NCBI GenBank assembly: GCA_002709085.1
Contig: PAPR01000075.1
Span: 1 to 34,206 of the forward strand
Source: Pseudooceanicola sp.
Lineage (GTDB): Bacteria > Pseudomonadota > Alphaproteobacteria > Rhodobacterales > Rhodobacteraceae
Direction of reading: 5' to 3'
Length of the DNA: 34,206 nt
Position 1 is the stretch's first letter; each line of letters begins with the position of its first letter. Positions 1 to 7,282 of the stretch are shown one piece after another. The notes beneath the pieces are model-generated. The model ran no database searches, was not told the DNA's origin, and was given only the letters and a program-made list of their open reading frames with translations. A program made the position numbers and the translations under genes.

Positions 1-765
1 CCACTTCGCGCATCGCGGACGTATCAAAGAACGCCGTCACAAAGCTGCTTGAAGACGCGGGTAAAGCCTGCGCCAAATTCCATGATGAGAATATCAAAGG
101 CGTTGAGGCCAAGCACGTTCAAGCAGATGAAATCTGGGCTTTCTGCTACGCCAAGGCCCGCAACGTCGAGGGCGCTAAGGCCGCGCCCGAAGATGCTGGC
201 GATATCTGGACTTGGACAGCGATGGACCGGGATAGCAAGCTGATGATCTCGTACACCGTGGGGGATCGGTCACAAGGCACGGCGCTTACCTTAAGGCGGT
301 TACAGACGCGTTCTCGGGCGATGTCGACTATGCTATGCTGATCAAGCAATACGGTGATCCGACAGGCCAGAAGGGGCATGAGCGCAAATATTCCCCCGCC
401 GAATGCACCGGGGCTAAGAAAGAGGCGATCTTTGGCAAGCCCGATATGTCTGAGGTCGGCACCAGTCACGTTGAGCGGCAAAACCTGACAATGCGTATGG
501 GTATGCGCCGCTTCACCCGTCTGACCAACGCTTTCAGCAAAAAGGCAGAGAACCACGCTTACGCGGTTGCCCTGCACTTCATGCACTATAACTTCTGCCG
601 TATTCATAAGACGCTGCGTATCACACCGGCAATGGCGGCTAACCTTGTCGCATCGCCTTGGACGGTTGATGATATCGTGGCCCTTGTCGAGAAAGCAGAA
701 GACGCCAAGCCGAAGACGCGCGGGCCTTACAAACCTCGCGCGAAAAAAGATATTTCAAACTGACC
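1..765 (+). mobile_element. IS1-family insertion element, right-hand part
   Basis: The element enters from beyond the left edge. The right end is placed at about 764-768: the interrupted minus-strand primase gene remains recognisable up to there, and the transposase stop codon is at 761-763. IS1 elements normally make 8-9 bp target duplications, but the left end is outside the window, so neither the inverted repeats nor the duplication can be checked. The boundary is an inference good to a few bases. Confidence 0.65.
3..763 (+). pseudogene. IS1-family transposase, internally deleted and frameshifted
   Basis: This would be the DDE transposase that moves the surrounding element. Two reading frames carry one protein. 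The first (from position 3 to about 290) has QADEIWAFC with the first catalytic Asp at 126-128, then TWTAMDRDSKLMISYTVGDR. The second (about 296-763) has YLKAVTDAF, the third catalytic residue in HVERQNLTMRM (Glu at 473-475), and FTRLTNAFSKKAENHAYAVA. Related transposases carry roughly 20-25 residues between these parts, including the TTDGH segment with the second catalytic Asp; that stretch is absent here and the frame changes across the gap. The 5' end is cut by the window edge. Without the second Asp the enzyme should be inactive. The family assignment is firm; the size of the deletion is estimated from memory of relatives. Confidence 0.8.
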
Positions 766-1310
766 CACTTCCAGAAAATTTCCTGGTCTTGACGATGCTT
801 GAAGACATACCCTAAAAACTCTTCCAGCATGGTCATATCAGCGCCCTCAACGGGCAAACCCCGATACGAGGGGGCGACCCACGAGTTAATACTCGCCATC
901 CCGTTGGTTAGAAACGTGGAGCGAGTAATATTAGGACAACATTCTATCCGATCATCCCAAAAAGGGATAGTTTGTGTCTCGTCGTCATGGACCGTATCAA
1001 TAGCGATCCGACAAACTTCACGCCATAGGTCCTTAGACATGGTGATATGCGGAAATTCGCGCTTACTGCTCAGCAACAAGACCCTCTTCAGGTCAGAGGC
1101 AGACATCGCTGATCCCGGTTTCGTGGCTTTGTAAAATCGCCCTTCTTTTCGGACGAAATTTCTTGCCAGATAGGAGCAAAGCTCTTGCGTATCGCTTTCA
1201 AGCTTCGCCGCTTCGTCTTCAGCGTGATCTTTGGATGAAACGGTTTCGTCGCCGGTAAATTCTCGGGTTAGCAACTGGGTTAGTTGGTCGTTGTGTTCGT
1301 TATTATGCAT
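765..1310 (-). pseudogene. DNA primase-helicase (VapE/NrS-1-like) N-terminal remnant, interrupted by the IS element
   Basis: This minus-strand frame encodes about 180 residues resembling the region before the helicase core of phage and plasmid primase-helicases: TKPGSAMSASDLKRVLL, then TIPFWDDRI, FLTNGMASINSWVAPSYRG, and a stretch ending FLGYVFKHRQDQEIFWKWV. Relatives continue into a W-A-Y-x-x-Q-x-P segment and a Walker A loop. Here the frame runs straight into the complement of the IS transposase at about 765, so the ATPase part is missing. The start at 1310 is preferred over an upstream ATG at 1334 because AAGGAA lies 7 bases before it. Such genes belong to integrated plasmids, satellites or prophages, consistent with the neighbouring HNH gene and tRNA. 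The exact subfamily is uncertain. Confidence 0.6.
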
Positions 1311-1505
1311 TGAATTCCTTAAAGAATATTTCATACCCCCGCAAAAAAAACGAGGATTGGTTTCATGAAAATTATCTAGGAAAGGAAGCAGGACACATGT
1401 TCTGCAGATGGTCTAATCGGACCATAGCCTTGCATGACGAATGGCGTTATTGCCTGTCACAAGACTTCATCTAGGAGGAGTAAATATAACGATCCATAGA
1501 TCGCT

Positions 1506-1802
1506 TTGCAAGAGCATGTGAGCCAACTTTTTGAAGAAACTGAGCGCGATAAGAATGGATGCTGGGTTACACCGACGAAGGGACCGCGGAAGGTGCGCTA
1601 TAGAGGGGGGCAGGACCGGGCGTATAGGTTCGTCTTCTGCATCCGAGAAAGGCTGGCACCTACGCGCGATCAAGTGGTTCGCCATCGATGCCATAACCGC
1701 CTTTGCATCAACCCGGCTCACCTCGAGATTGGGGACCGGAACGATAACCTGCGCGATGAGTGGGAGCGTCAGGCTAACGGGGTAGACTGGTTAGCCCTCT
1801 AG
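1506..1802 (+). CDS. Small HNH endonuclease (HNH_3 type)
   Basis: The 98-residue product carries an HNH nuclease motif in its second half: RHRCHNRLCINPAHLEIG around residues 59-76, followed by DRNDNLRD. This matches the H-x-C-x(4)-C-x-N-P-x-H-L pattern of phage-type homing and nicking endonucleases, with the zinc or metal ligands in place. The start is uncertain: an in-frame stop lies at 1497-1499, leaving TTG at 1506 or GTG at 1518, while the only strong Shine-Dalgarno sequence (AGGAGG, 1473-1478) is 28 bases upstream of the TTG. Either translation starts weakly or the 5' end has been altered. Free-standing HNH genes like this are typical of mobile islands. It is transcribed divergently from the broken primase gene. 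Confidence 0.75.
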   Translation: MQEHVSQLFEETERDKNGCWVTPTKGPRKVRYRGGQDRAYRFVFCIRERLAPTRDQVVRHRCHNRLCINPAHLEIGDRNDNLRDEWERQANGVDWLAL

Positions 1803-1977
1803 AGAGCTGAGGCCTGTGGCCATGCCTACTACAGACCGCTAAACAACTCGCCCGTCCCACCCGTTAAAGGTCTGGGGCGGGTGTCTCGGGTGGCCGTAAA
1901 ACCACGTGGGGCATGAACTGGGGGCACTTCCAGCGGGTTGCCAGGGGCCAGTCGTTATTGTTCTGAACGAAAGATCA

Positions 1978-2052
1978 TGGCTGGGGTGGTAGGATTCGAA
2001 CCTACGATACACGGTACCAAAAACCGATGCCTTACCGCTTGGCTACACCCCA
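1978..2052 (-). tRNA. tRNA-Gln (anticodon TTG)
   Basis: The reverse complement folds as a full cloverleaf of 75 bases including an encoded CCA. The 7-bp acceptor stem TGGGGTG/CACCCCA pairs perfectly, the D arm carries AGCCAAGCGGTAAGGC, the anticodon loop reads TTTTGGT with anticodon TTG, and the T loop contains GGTTCGAATCC. The gene is transcribed toward the accessory block, so its 3' end faces the IS/primase/HNH region; tRNA 3' ends are the classic attachment sites of integrases. Confidence 0.97.
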
Positions 2053-2064
2053 ACAGTGACGCGC

Positions 2065-2093
2065 TGATTACTCTGGTCGCCTGCGGGGTTCAA
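2065..2093 (-). promoter_or_regulatory. Probable sigma-70 promoter of tRNA-Gln
   Basis: On the minus strand TTGAAC (2093-2088) is followed after 17 bases by TAATCA (2070-2065). Initiation about 7 bases further on would give a short leader before the tRNA 5' end at 2052. Spacing and position are right for a stable-RNA promoter; the assignment is by eye. Confidence 0.55.
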
Positions 2094-2191
2094 GCCCTTT
2101 CGCCTGAAAAAATCATGTCCGGTCCCGTGCGAACGAAATCGGGTCCAGTCGGGGCGGGCGGCGGTGCGAGCGCGCTGCGGCAACGCCCGCG

Positions 2192-3535
2192 CTACTCGGT
2201 TTGGGCATCGCGGTTCAACAGGTCCTCGTTGTGCCTGTCGCGGCGTTCCTCATCGACGATGGCCTCCAGTGCATGTTCTGCGTGCGCCTGGACATCCAGT
2301 GCCTTGGTCTGGACGGGCGGAACGGGGCGTGGGGCAGGGGCGCGCTCGGCTCTGGTCGGACCTTGAGCGTCGACTTCGGTCAGGGTCACGCCGGAGTTGA
2401 TCAAGCGGTAGGTCGGTTCGGGCATGTCGACTTCGGCCTCGGCAAGGGCTGCGACAGCGAGCCGGATCGCCTCACCTCGCCCGGCTGTCAGCGAGGTCGT
2501 GCGCTGGTCGATCCAGCCGACCAGGCGCAGGGTCAGGGTACTGTCGCCAACCCCCTCGATCCAGACGTCGGGCGCGGGCGATTTCAGAACGAAGGGAAGC
2601 TCTTTCAGCGTGGTCTGCGCGATCTGGATCGCGCGCGCCATATCTGCGGAGGGCGCAATTCCGATGTCAAACACGAACCGTCGTTCGGCGTTTATCGAAT
2701 AGTTTACGATGCGGCTTTTAAAGACGGTGGCATTGGGTATTCGAATGTGGTTGCCGTCGTAGGACAACAGGATCGTCGCGCGCGAAGTGAGGCGGATCAC
2801 CTTGCCCTCGTCGCCATTGATTTCGACCGCGTCGTTGGGTCGAAATGGCTGGCGGATCGACAGCATCACGGAGGCGATGAAGTTTTCCACCGTATCCTTG
2901 ACCGCAAAACCGATGGCGAGACCAATGATGCCCGCAGCGCCCAGAATGGTCGACAAGAGCGCGGTGGCGTTCAGAATATCAAGGCTGATCACGATGCCCG
3001 CGATGACGAACACGAGGCGGATGATCTGACGATAGATGTCGGCGATAAAGGCGTTCGGTGCGAACCGATCCCAAGGATAACGCAAGCGCGCGAGCACAAT
3101 GCCGAAAAAGACCACGATCAGGAAAGCGGCCAGAGCGATCAGCAAGAGGGGCAGCCGGGTGACAAGGTCATAGAGGCGCTTCTCGAACCGTTCCAGCGCC
3201 GGGTTCAGGCGTCGTGCCACATCGGTGGTTTCGGTCACATTATTGCGGATCGCGACGACGCCCTCGATCCGTCCGGTCAGCTCGTTCAGCGTCTCCGCCG
3301 TCAGTGCGTCCAGCGTCGTGCCGCGCAGGGTGACAATCCCCGATGCGACCGAGACTGTGACGTCCTCGTAGCCCTCCAGTTCCGACAGGATGGTGCGGAT
3401 GCGTGTGGCAATGGCCGCATCCTGCGACGCGCTTTCGGTGACAGAGATCGTGCCGGTCGGCTGCTCTGCCGTTTGGGCGTGGGCCGGGATGCCCAGGAGG
3501 GTGATCAGCAAGGCTGACAGCAGGATACGGAACAT
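2192..3535 (-). CDS. BON-domain mechanosensitive ion channel (MscS family)
   Basis: The product is a small-conductance mechanosensitive channel of the inner membrane that releases solutes on hypo-osmotic shock. An N-terminal signal peptide ends at about residue 21 (PAHAQ). Residues 35-105 form a BON domain (ITxxIR..L, SGIVTLRGT, VVAIRNNV). Three membrane segments follow at about 128-151, 172-192 and 193-212, the last running into the conserved AAGIIGLAIGFAVKDTVENF pore helix of MscS. The beta domain (PFRPNDAVEINGDEGKV) and the C-terminal alpha-beta domain come next, then an Ala/Pro-rich tail of about 50 residues. ATG at 3535 is preferred to the TTG just before it. The BON domain plus signal peptide places about 100 residues in the periplasm, probably for envelope or lipid contact. 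Neighbours do not suggest an operon. Confidence 0.9.
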   Translation of the reverse strand: MFRILLSALLITLLGIPAHAQTAEQPTGTISVTESASQDAAIATRIRTILSELEGYEDVTVSVASGIVTLRGTTLDALTAETLNELTGRIEGVVAIRNNVTETTDVARRLNPALERFEKRLYDLVTRLPLLLIALAAFLIVVFFGIVLARLRYPWDRFAPNAFIADIYRQIIRLVFVIAGIVISLDILNATALLSTILGAAGIIGLAIGFAVKDTVENFIASVMLSIRQPFRPNDAVEINGDEGKVIRLTSRATILLSYDGNHIRIPNATVFKSRIVNYSINAERRFVFDIGIAPSADMARAIQIAQTTLKELPFVLKSPAPDVWIEGVGDSTLTLRLVGWIDQRTTSLTAGRGEAIRLAVAALAEAEVDMPEPTYRLINSGVTLTEVDAQGPTRAERAPAPRPVPPVQTKALDVQAHAEHALEAIVDEERRDRHNEDLLNRDAQTE

Positions 3536-3595
3536 CAAGAGACCTGAAAATAGGATTGAAGCAATGGTGCGATCCTAGCGGTCAGGCGCCGGCGA

Positions 3596-4129
3596 TCAAT
3601 CCCTCAACTCGTCGGGATCGACCCCCCAAAAGCTGGACTTGGGTGCCCAGCCCTTGTAGCCCGCAACCGAAAGGCGGCACCAGTCGGCAAGGCAATCTTC
3701 CAACCGGGCAACGACGCCCAACTCCACTTGAGCCGAGACCGCGCTGGCTTTGTTCGGGCGCAGATGCAAATCCAGCATATTGCGCTGGATCAACACTGTG
3801 CGCACACCCGAGAGCAGAGAGTAATGGATCCAGCCGCCCACACCTTCCTGATCCACCACGCGGCGCCAATGGCCATATTCCGCAGTGATTTGCAGCGGCA
3901 TGTTGCGCCGCATAAAAACCCAGTCGATGCGATGCGTCACGCTCGGCCCGCGCCGGACGTTGCCCTTGGACGCTTTCATGGAAACGTAACGAGGCAAGGG
4001 CAGGTGCGTGATCGGCCCGACGGTGACCGCCTCGCGTGCCGCGTCGTCGGCCGGGGCCTCCACCGCATGCACGGGGAGGGTTGCGATCAGGAGTGTAAGC
4101 GCAAGCGCGCCAATCCAAGTCTGCCTCAT
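3596..4129 (-). CDS. Secreted SH3-domain protein
   Basis: The product is a 177-residue exported protein with bacterial SH3 (SH3b-type) repeats. A signal peptide occupies the first 23 residues or so (MRQTWIGALALTLLIATLPVHA). The mature part shows one SH3b motif (MKASKGNVRRGPSVTHRIDWVF ... GHWRRVVDQEGVGGWIHYSLLSG) and a second weaker copy (DLHLRPNKASAVSAQVELGVVARL ... WCRLSVAGYKGWAPKSSFWG), ending in an acidic tail. SH3b domains in secreted bacterial proteins usually bind cell wall or assist envelope enzymes. ATG at 4129 is chosen over TTG at 4141. It diverges from the 2-hydroxyacid dehydrogenase gene with about 107 bases between the starts. No catalytic residues are evident. Confidence 0.85.
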   Translation of the reverse strand: MRQTWIGALALTLLIATLPVHAVEAPADDAAREAVTVGPITHLPLPRYVSMKASKGNVRRGPSVTHRIDWVFMRRNMPLQITAEYGHWRRVVDQEGVGGWIHYSLLSGVRTVLIQRNMLDLHLRPNKASAVSAQVELGVVARLEDCLADWCRLSVAGYKGWAPKSSFWGVDPDELRD

Positions 4130-4236
4130 GGCTTTGCCCAAATCTGCTCAGATGCTATGGCGGTTCTTGTGCCGCCCCTGTCTTTGCGCCACTTTGCCTG
4201 TAATGCAGGGCCGATGGAAGCCGGGGGTACTACTGA

Positions 4237-5223
4237 ATGCCAACTCAACGTCTGAGTGTTGTTGTAACGCGACGCTTGCCGGAGCGCGTCGAAGCGAGAA
4301 TGTCGGAATTGTTCGATGTCACGCTGGGACCGCGGGACCGTCCGATGACACGTGCGGAACTGGCAGACGCGATGCGAACCGCTGACGTGCTGGTGCCGAA
4401 CTTGCGGGACCGGATCGACAATACGCTGGTCGCGCAGTCCGGGGCGAATTTACGCCTGATCGCCAATTACGGGGCAGGGGTCGATCATATCGACGTCGCG
4501 ACGTGCCGGCAACGCGGGATCCTCGTGTCCAATACTCCGAGCGTCGTGACCGAAGATACAGCGGACATGACCATGGCGCTGATCCTCGCGGTGACGCGGC
4601 GCATCCCCGAAGGGCTGGCGCTGATGCGGTCCAACGACTTTGACGGCTGGAGCCCGAACGCCTTGTTAGGCGGGCGGATCGCAGGTCGTCGGCTGGGCAT
4701 ACTGGGCATGGGGCGGATCGGGCAGGCGGTGGCACGCCGCGCCAACGCCTTTGGCATGCAGGTTCACTATCACAACCGCAAACGCCTGCGCGAAGAGACG
4801 GAGTCCGCCGTGGGCGCGACCTATTGGGAAAGCCTCGATCAGATGGTGGCCCGGATGGATGTGCTGTCGGTCAACTGCCCGCATACGCCTTCGACGTTCC
4901 ATCTGATGAACGCGCGTCGTTTGAAACTGATGAAGCCCGAGGCGGTGATCGTGAATACCTCACGCGGCGAGGTGATCGACGAAAATGCCCTGACACGGAT
5001 GCTGAAAGCGGGCGACCTGGCGGGCGCGGGCCTCGACGTCTTTGATCATACCAACGTCGAGAATGCCGATTTGCGGTCGCTCAAGAACGTGGTGTTGCTA
5101 CCGCACATGGGCTCTGCGACGCAGGAGGGTCGTTCGGAAATGGGCGAGAAGGTCATTATCAACATCAAGACGTTTGCGGATGGACATCGACCTCCGGACC
5201 AGGTTTTTGCCGCGATGCTTTAG
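4237..5223 (+). CDS. D-isomer-specific 2-hydroxyacid dehydrogenase (glyoxylate/hydroxypyruvate reductase-like)
   Basis: The 328-residue product should interconvert a 2-oxoacid and a D-2-hydroxyacid using NAD(P)H; glyoxylate or hydroxypyruvate is the likely substrate by family. Visible signatures are NYGAGVDHID (77-86), the Rossmann loop GMGRIG (157-162), VNTSRGEVIDE with catalytic Arg243, and LLPHMGSAT with catalytic His290. The usual catalytic Glu, about 18 residues before the His, falls on Thr272 in DVFDHTNVEN, with Glu275 three residues on; the loop is variable in this group. The last residues (HRPPDQVFAAML) match an end common to Rhodobacterales homologues. It starts with ATG about 107 bases from the divergent SH3 gene. 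Confidence 0.9.
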   Translation: MPTQRLSVVVTRRLPERVEARMSELFDVTLGPRDRPMTRAELADAMRTADVLVPNLRDRIDNTLVAQSGANLRLIANYGAGVDHIDVATCRQRGILVSNTPSVVTEDTADMTMALILAVTRRIPEGLALMRSNDFDGWSPNALLGGRIAGRRLGILGMGRIGQAVARRANAFGMQVHYHNRKRLREETESAVGATYWESLDQMVARMDVLSVNCPHTPSTFHLMNARRLKLMKPEAVIVNTSRGEVIDENALTRMLKAGDLAGAGLDVFDHTNVENADLRSLKNVVLLPHMGSATQEGRSEMGEKVIINIKTFADGHRPPDQVFAAML

Positions 5224-5499
5224 GAAAATTTGCGCGGTGCGGTGAAAATTAACGAATGATTTTCTATTTCCTGAGAGTTTGTCGGCAGGGTCATGGCTGA
5301 CGCAAATAGCGCGCGCCGGACTTGTCGTTATCGGAGGGGGCTCTCATGCCCACAGGTTTTTAATGCAGGCAGAGGCGATCAGCAATTCAGCGCGGCTTGG
5401 TGGGCGCGCTTTGCGCCGACCTGGGGCGAGGGCGCAGATGTTGCAGCTTTTGAACCGCTATTCTGCAGGCTCCGCCGTGATTAATCGCGGTTGCATGTG

Positions 5500-6441
5500 A
5501 TGGGCGACCCTGCGTTCCCGGATGGCGACGGCTTCCTTGACGGGATGCGGGCCGTTTTGATGGCATTGCCGGGAATTGGCGTGCTGTTTGATCGCGAGGG
5601 GAGGCTGGTCTGGGGGAATGAAGCCTTCGCGGCCAGGTACGGGGCGCAGGGCGATGACATCGCCAGCCATATGACCGCTGAAATCGCACAGGACCTGATG
5701 GCACCGGATCGGTTAAATCATGCGACGCTGACATTTGCCTCGGGACGGACGGCACGCTTTTCGTGCAGTTGCATCGGCGGAGAGGCGGGTTTTGCCCCGT
5801 TCCTCCTTCTGCAAGAGGTCGAAAACTCCACCGTTAGCCCCACGTCCGCTTTTGTTCATCAAGGGTTGATTCAGTCACGCGAGGAACGCGACAGGGCCCG
5901 TGCCGCCGAAAGACGCATGCGGGAGGAGGTGGCCCGATGGCGCCGCCTGTCCATGACCGACCGCTTGACCGGTCTGCATAACGCGAGCGGCTTTCACGAG
6001 GCGGCAGAGGCCATGCTACGCGATCATGAGGGCGCAGCGCTGGTTTATGCGGACCTCAACGGATTCAAAATGATCAACGATACCTTGGGACATTCCGCCG
6101 GCGACGGATTGCTGCGCGATATAGGGCAACGGATCATGGCCGCGATTCGATCCAGTGACCTGGCGGGGCGCATGGGGGGGGACGAATTTGCAATCCTCCT
6201 GCCGGGCTGTCCGCCCGAAGAATTGGATAAAGTCACGACCCGATTGCGCAGCGCGATGCAACGCAGGTTCCCCGTCGAACGCGACGGCGATCAACCGACA
6301 TTGATTCTGGCGGTCGACGCAGCCATCGGTGCGGCCATGTTCCCGAATGAAGGTGCGACCTTGGACGAACTTCTACGCTTGGCCGACGCCCGCATGTTCG
6401 ACGACAAGCACAGGTCAAAATACAGCCGCAGACCCGCCTAA
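5500..6441 (+). CDS. Cytosolic PAS-GGDEF diguanylate cyclase
   Basis: The product makes cyclic di-GMP from two GTP. Residues about 15-110 resemble a PAS fold (LPGIGVLFDREGRLVWGNEAFAARYG). A charged helix at about 125-150 (SREERDRARAAERRMREEVARWRR) links it to a GGDEF domain starting SMTDRLTGLHN. The active site is intact: DLNGFKMINDTLGH, then GGDEF at 226-230. R217-x-x-D220 lies exactly five residues before it, a canonical inhibitory I-site, so product inhibition is expected. No membrane segment is present. ATG at 5500 is preferred to GTG 5497 and TTG 5491, but no clear Shine-Dalgarno is visible. The stop overlaps by 4 bases the stop of the convergent adenosyltransferase gene. Confidence 0.92.
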   Translation: MGDPAFPDGDGFLDGMRAVLMALPGIGVLFDREGRLVWGNEAFAARYGAQGDDIASHMTAEIAQDLMAPDRLNHATLTFASGRTARFSCSCIGGEAGFAPFLLLQEVENSTVSPTSAFVHQGLIQSREERDRARAAERRMREEVARWRRLSMTDRLTGLHNASGFHEAAEAMLRDHEGAALVYADLNGFKMINDTLGHSAGDGLLRDIGQRIMAAIRSSDLAGRMGGDEFAILLPGCPPEELDKVTTRLRSAMQRRFPVERDGDQPTLILAVDAAIGAAMFPNEGATLDELLRLADARMFDDKHRSKYSRRPA

Positions 6442-7010
6442 CGGCTCGCGCCCGGCACCCACAGGACATCCGACTGCCCGTTGTCATTGGCAATACGGCT
6501 TGCCACGAAGAACCAGTCGGACAGGCGATTGAGATATTTGACGCCAACCGGGTTGCACCCATCCTCACCCATCAGCGCGACGGCAAGCCGTTCGGCGCGG
6601 CGTGAGACGGTGCGGCAAAGATGCAGATGTGCGGCCAGAGCTGAGCCGCCCGGCAGCACGAAACTCCTGAGCGGCGTCAGATTGGCGTTCATGGCGTCGA
6701 TTTCGGCTTCAAGCCGATCAACCTGGCTGGCGATCATGCGAAGCGGGGGGTATTCGGCGGTCTCATCCGCTTCCTGCTGGGGGCGACAAAAGTCCGCGCC
6801 GAGGTCGAAAAGGTCATTCTGTATGCGGGCCAAAGCGGCATCCAGGTCCCCGTCTGCATGCAGTCGCGCCAGACCGATTGTCGCGTTGGTTTCGTCAACC
6901 GTTCCATAGGCTTCGACTCGCAAGGAAGGTTTTGGTACGCGCGTCCCGTCGCCCAATGCGGTCTCGCCTGCGTCGCCGGTTCGTGTGTAAATCTTTGACA
7001 ATACGACCAT
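6438..7010 (-). CDS. Cob(I)yrinic acid a,c-diamide adenosyltransferase (PduO type)
   Basis: The 190-residue enzyme transfers the adenosyl group of ATP to cob(I)alamin or its precursors, the last step in making coenzyme B12. The ATP-binding N-terminal motif KIYTRTGDAGETALGDG is typical of PduO, as are VDETNATIGLAR, ALAAHLHLCRTVSRRAER and YLNRLSDWFFVASR. The start MVVLSK at 7010 is chosen because it matches family N-termini; an upstream in-frame start would add nine residues overlapping the HIG1 gene. It begins directly after the HIG1-type gene and is almost certainly cotranscribed with it. The role in B12 adenosylation is established for the family; the exact substrate is inferred. Confidence 0.93.
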   Translation of the reverse strand: MVVLSKIYTRTGDAGETALGDGTRVPKPSLRVEAYGTVDETNATIGLARLHADGDLDAALARIQNDLFDLGADFCRPQQEADETAEYPPLRMIASQVDRLEAEIDAMNANLTPLRSFVLPGGSALAAHLHLCRTVSRRAERLAVALMGEDGCNPVGVKYLNRLSDWFFVASRIANDNGQSDVLWVPGASR

Positions 7011-7011
7011 A

Positions 7012-7209
7012 TCAGCCTCCACTCCTGAAGTATACAAAGGCCAGGATCAATAGAACGGCCAGAAACTGCGCGATAATTCTTAACTGCATCACCTTGTTGG
7101 ACTTCTTGCCGTCCGCCCCGGCAGCAAAACCGCCTATTCCGTAAAGCAGTATTCCGGCGACCACCAGCACGGCGATGGCGACGATGATGAAAAGCGGATC
7201 ATTAAGCAT
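7012..7209 (-). CDS. HIG1-type twin transmembrane protein
   Basis: The product is a small 65-residue inner-membrane protein with two hydrophobic helices, about 6-27 (LFIIVAIAVLVVAGILLYGIGGF) and 44-61 (LRIIAQFLAVLLILAFVYF), joined by a short basic loop (ADGKKSNKVMQLR). The layout and the R-x-x-AQ-x-x-A pattern in the second helix fit the HIG_1_N family, whose mitochondrial members assist respiratory complexes. ATG at 7209 follows AAGGAGG, a strong ribosome binding site, at the right distance, so the longer upstream frame is rejected. It is the first gene of a two-gene operon with the cobalamin adenosyltransferase. Confidence 0.85.
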   Translation of the reverse strand: MLNDPLFIIVAIAVLVVAGILLYGIGGFAAGADGKKSNKVMQLRIIAQFLAVLLILAFVYFRSGG

Positions 7210-7282
7210 ATTCGGCCTCCTTGCGGCCCCTTGATGTAACCGGCGCAGGGCCAAATGCGAACATGGCATTTAAGCGCAGCGA

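Noticed and set aside
2201..3517. Plus-strand open frame of about 438 codons opposite the MscS channel
   Set aside because: It is the complement of a well-matched channel gene, and its own sequence has no domain signature.
5293..5484. Possible 63-residue protein ahead of the diguanylate cyclase
   Set aside because: No ribosome binding site at its start, no motif, and it overlaps other equally open frames. The 5224-5499 gap is best left as non-coding.
5224..5499. Cyclic di-GMP riboswitch upstream of the diguanylate cyclase
   Set aside because: I looked for the conserved GEMM tetraloop and receptor sequences and did not find them.
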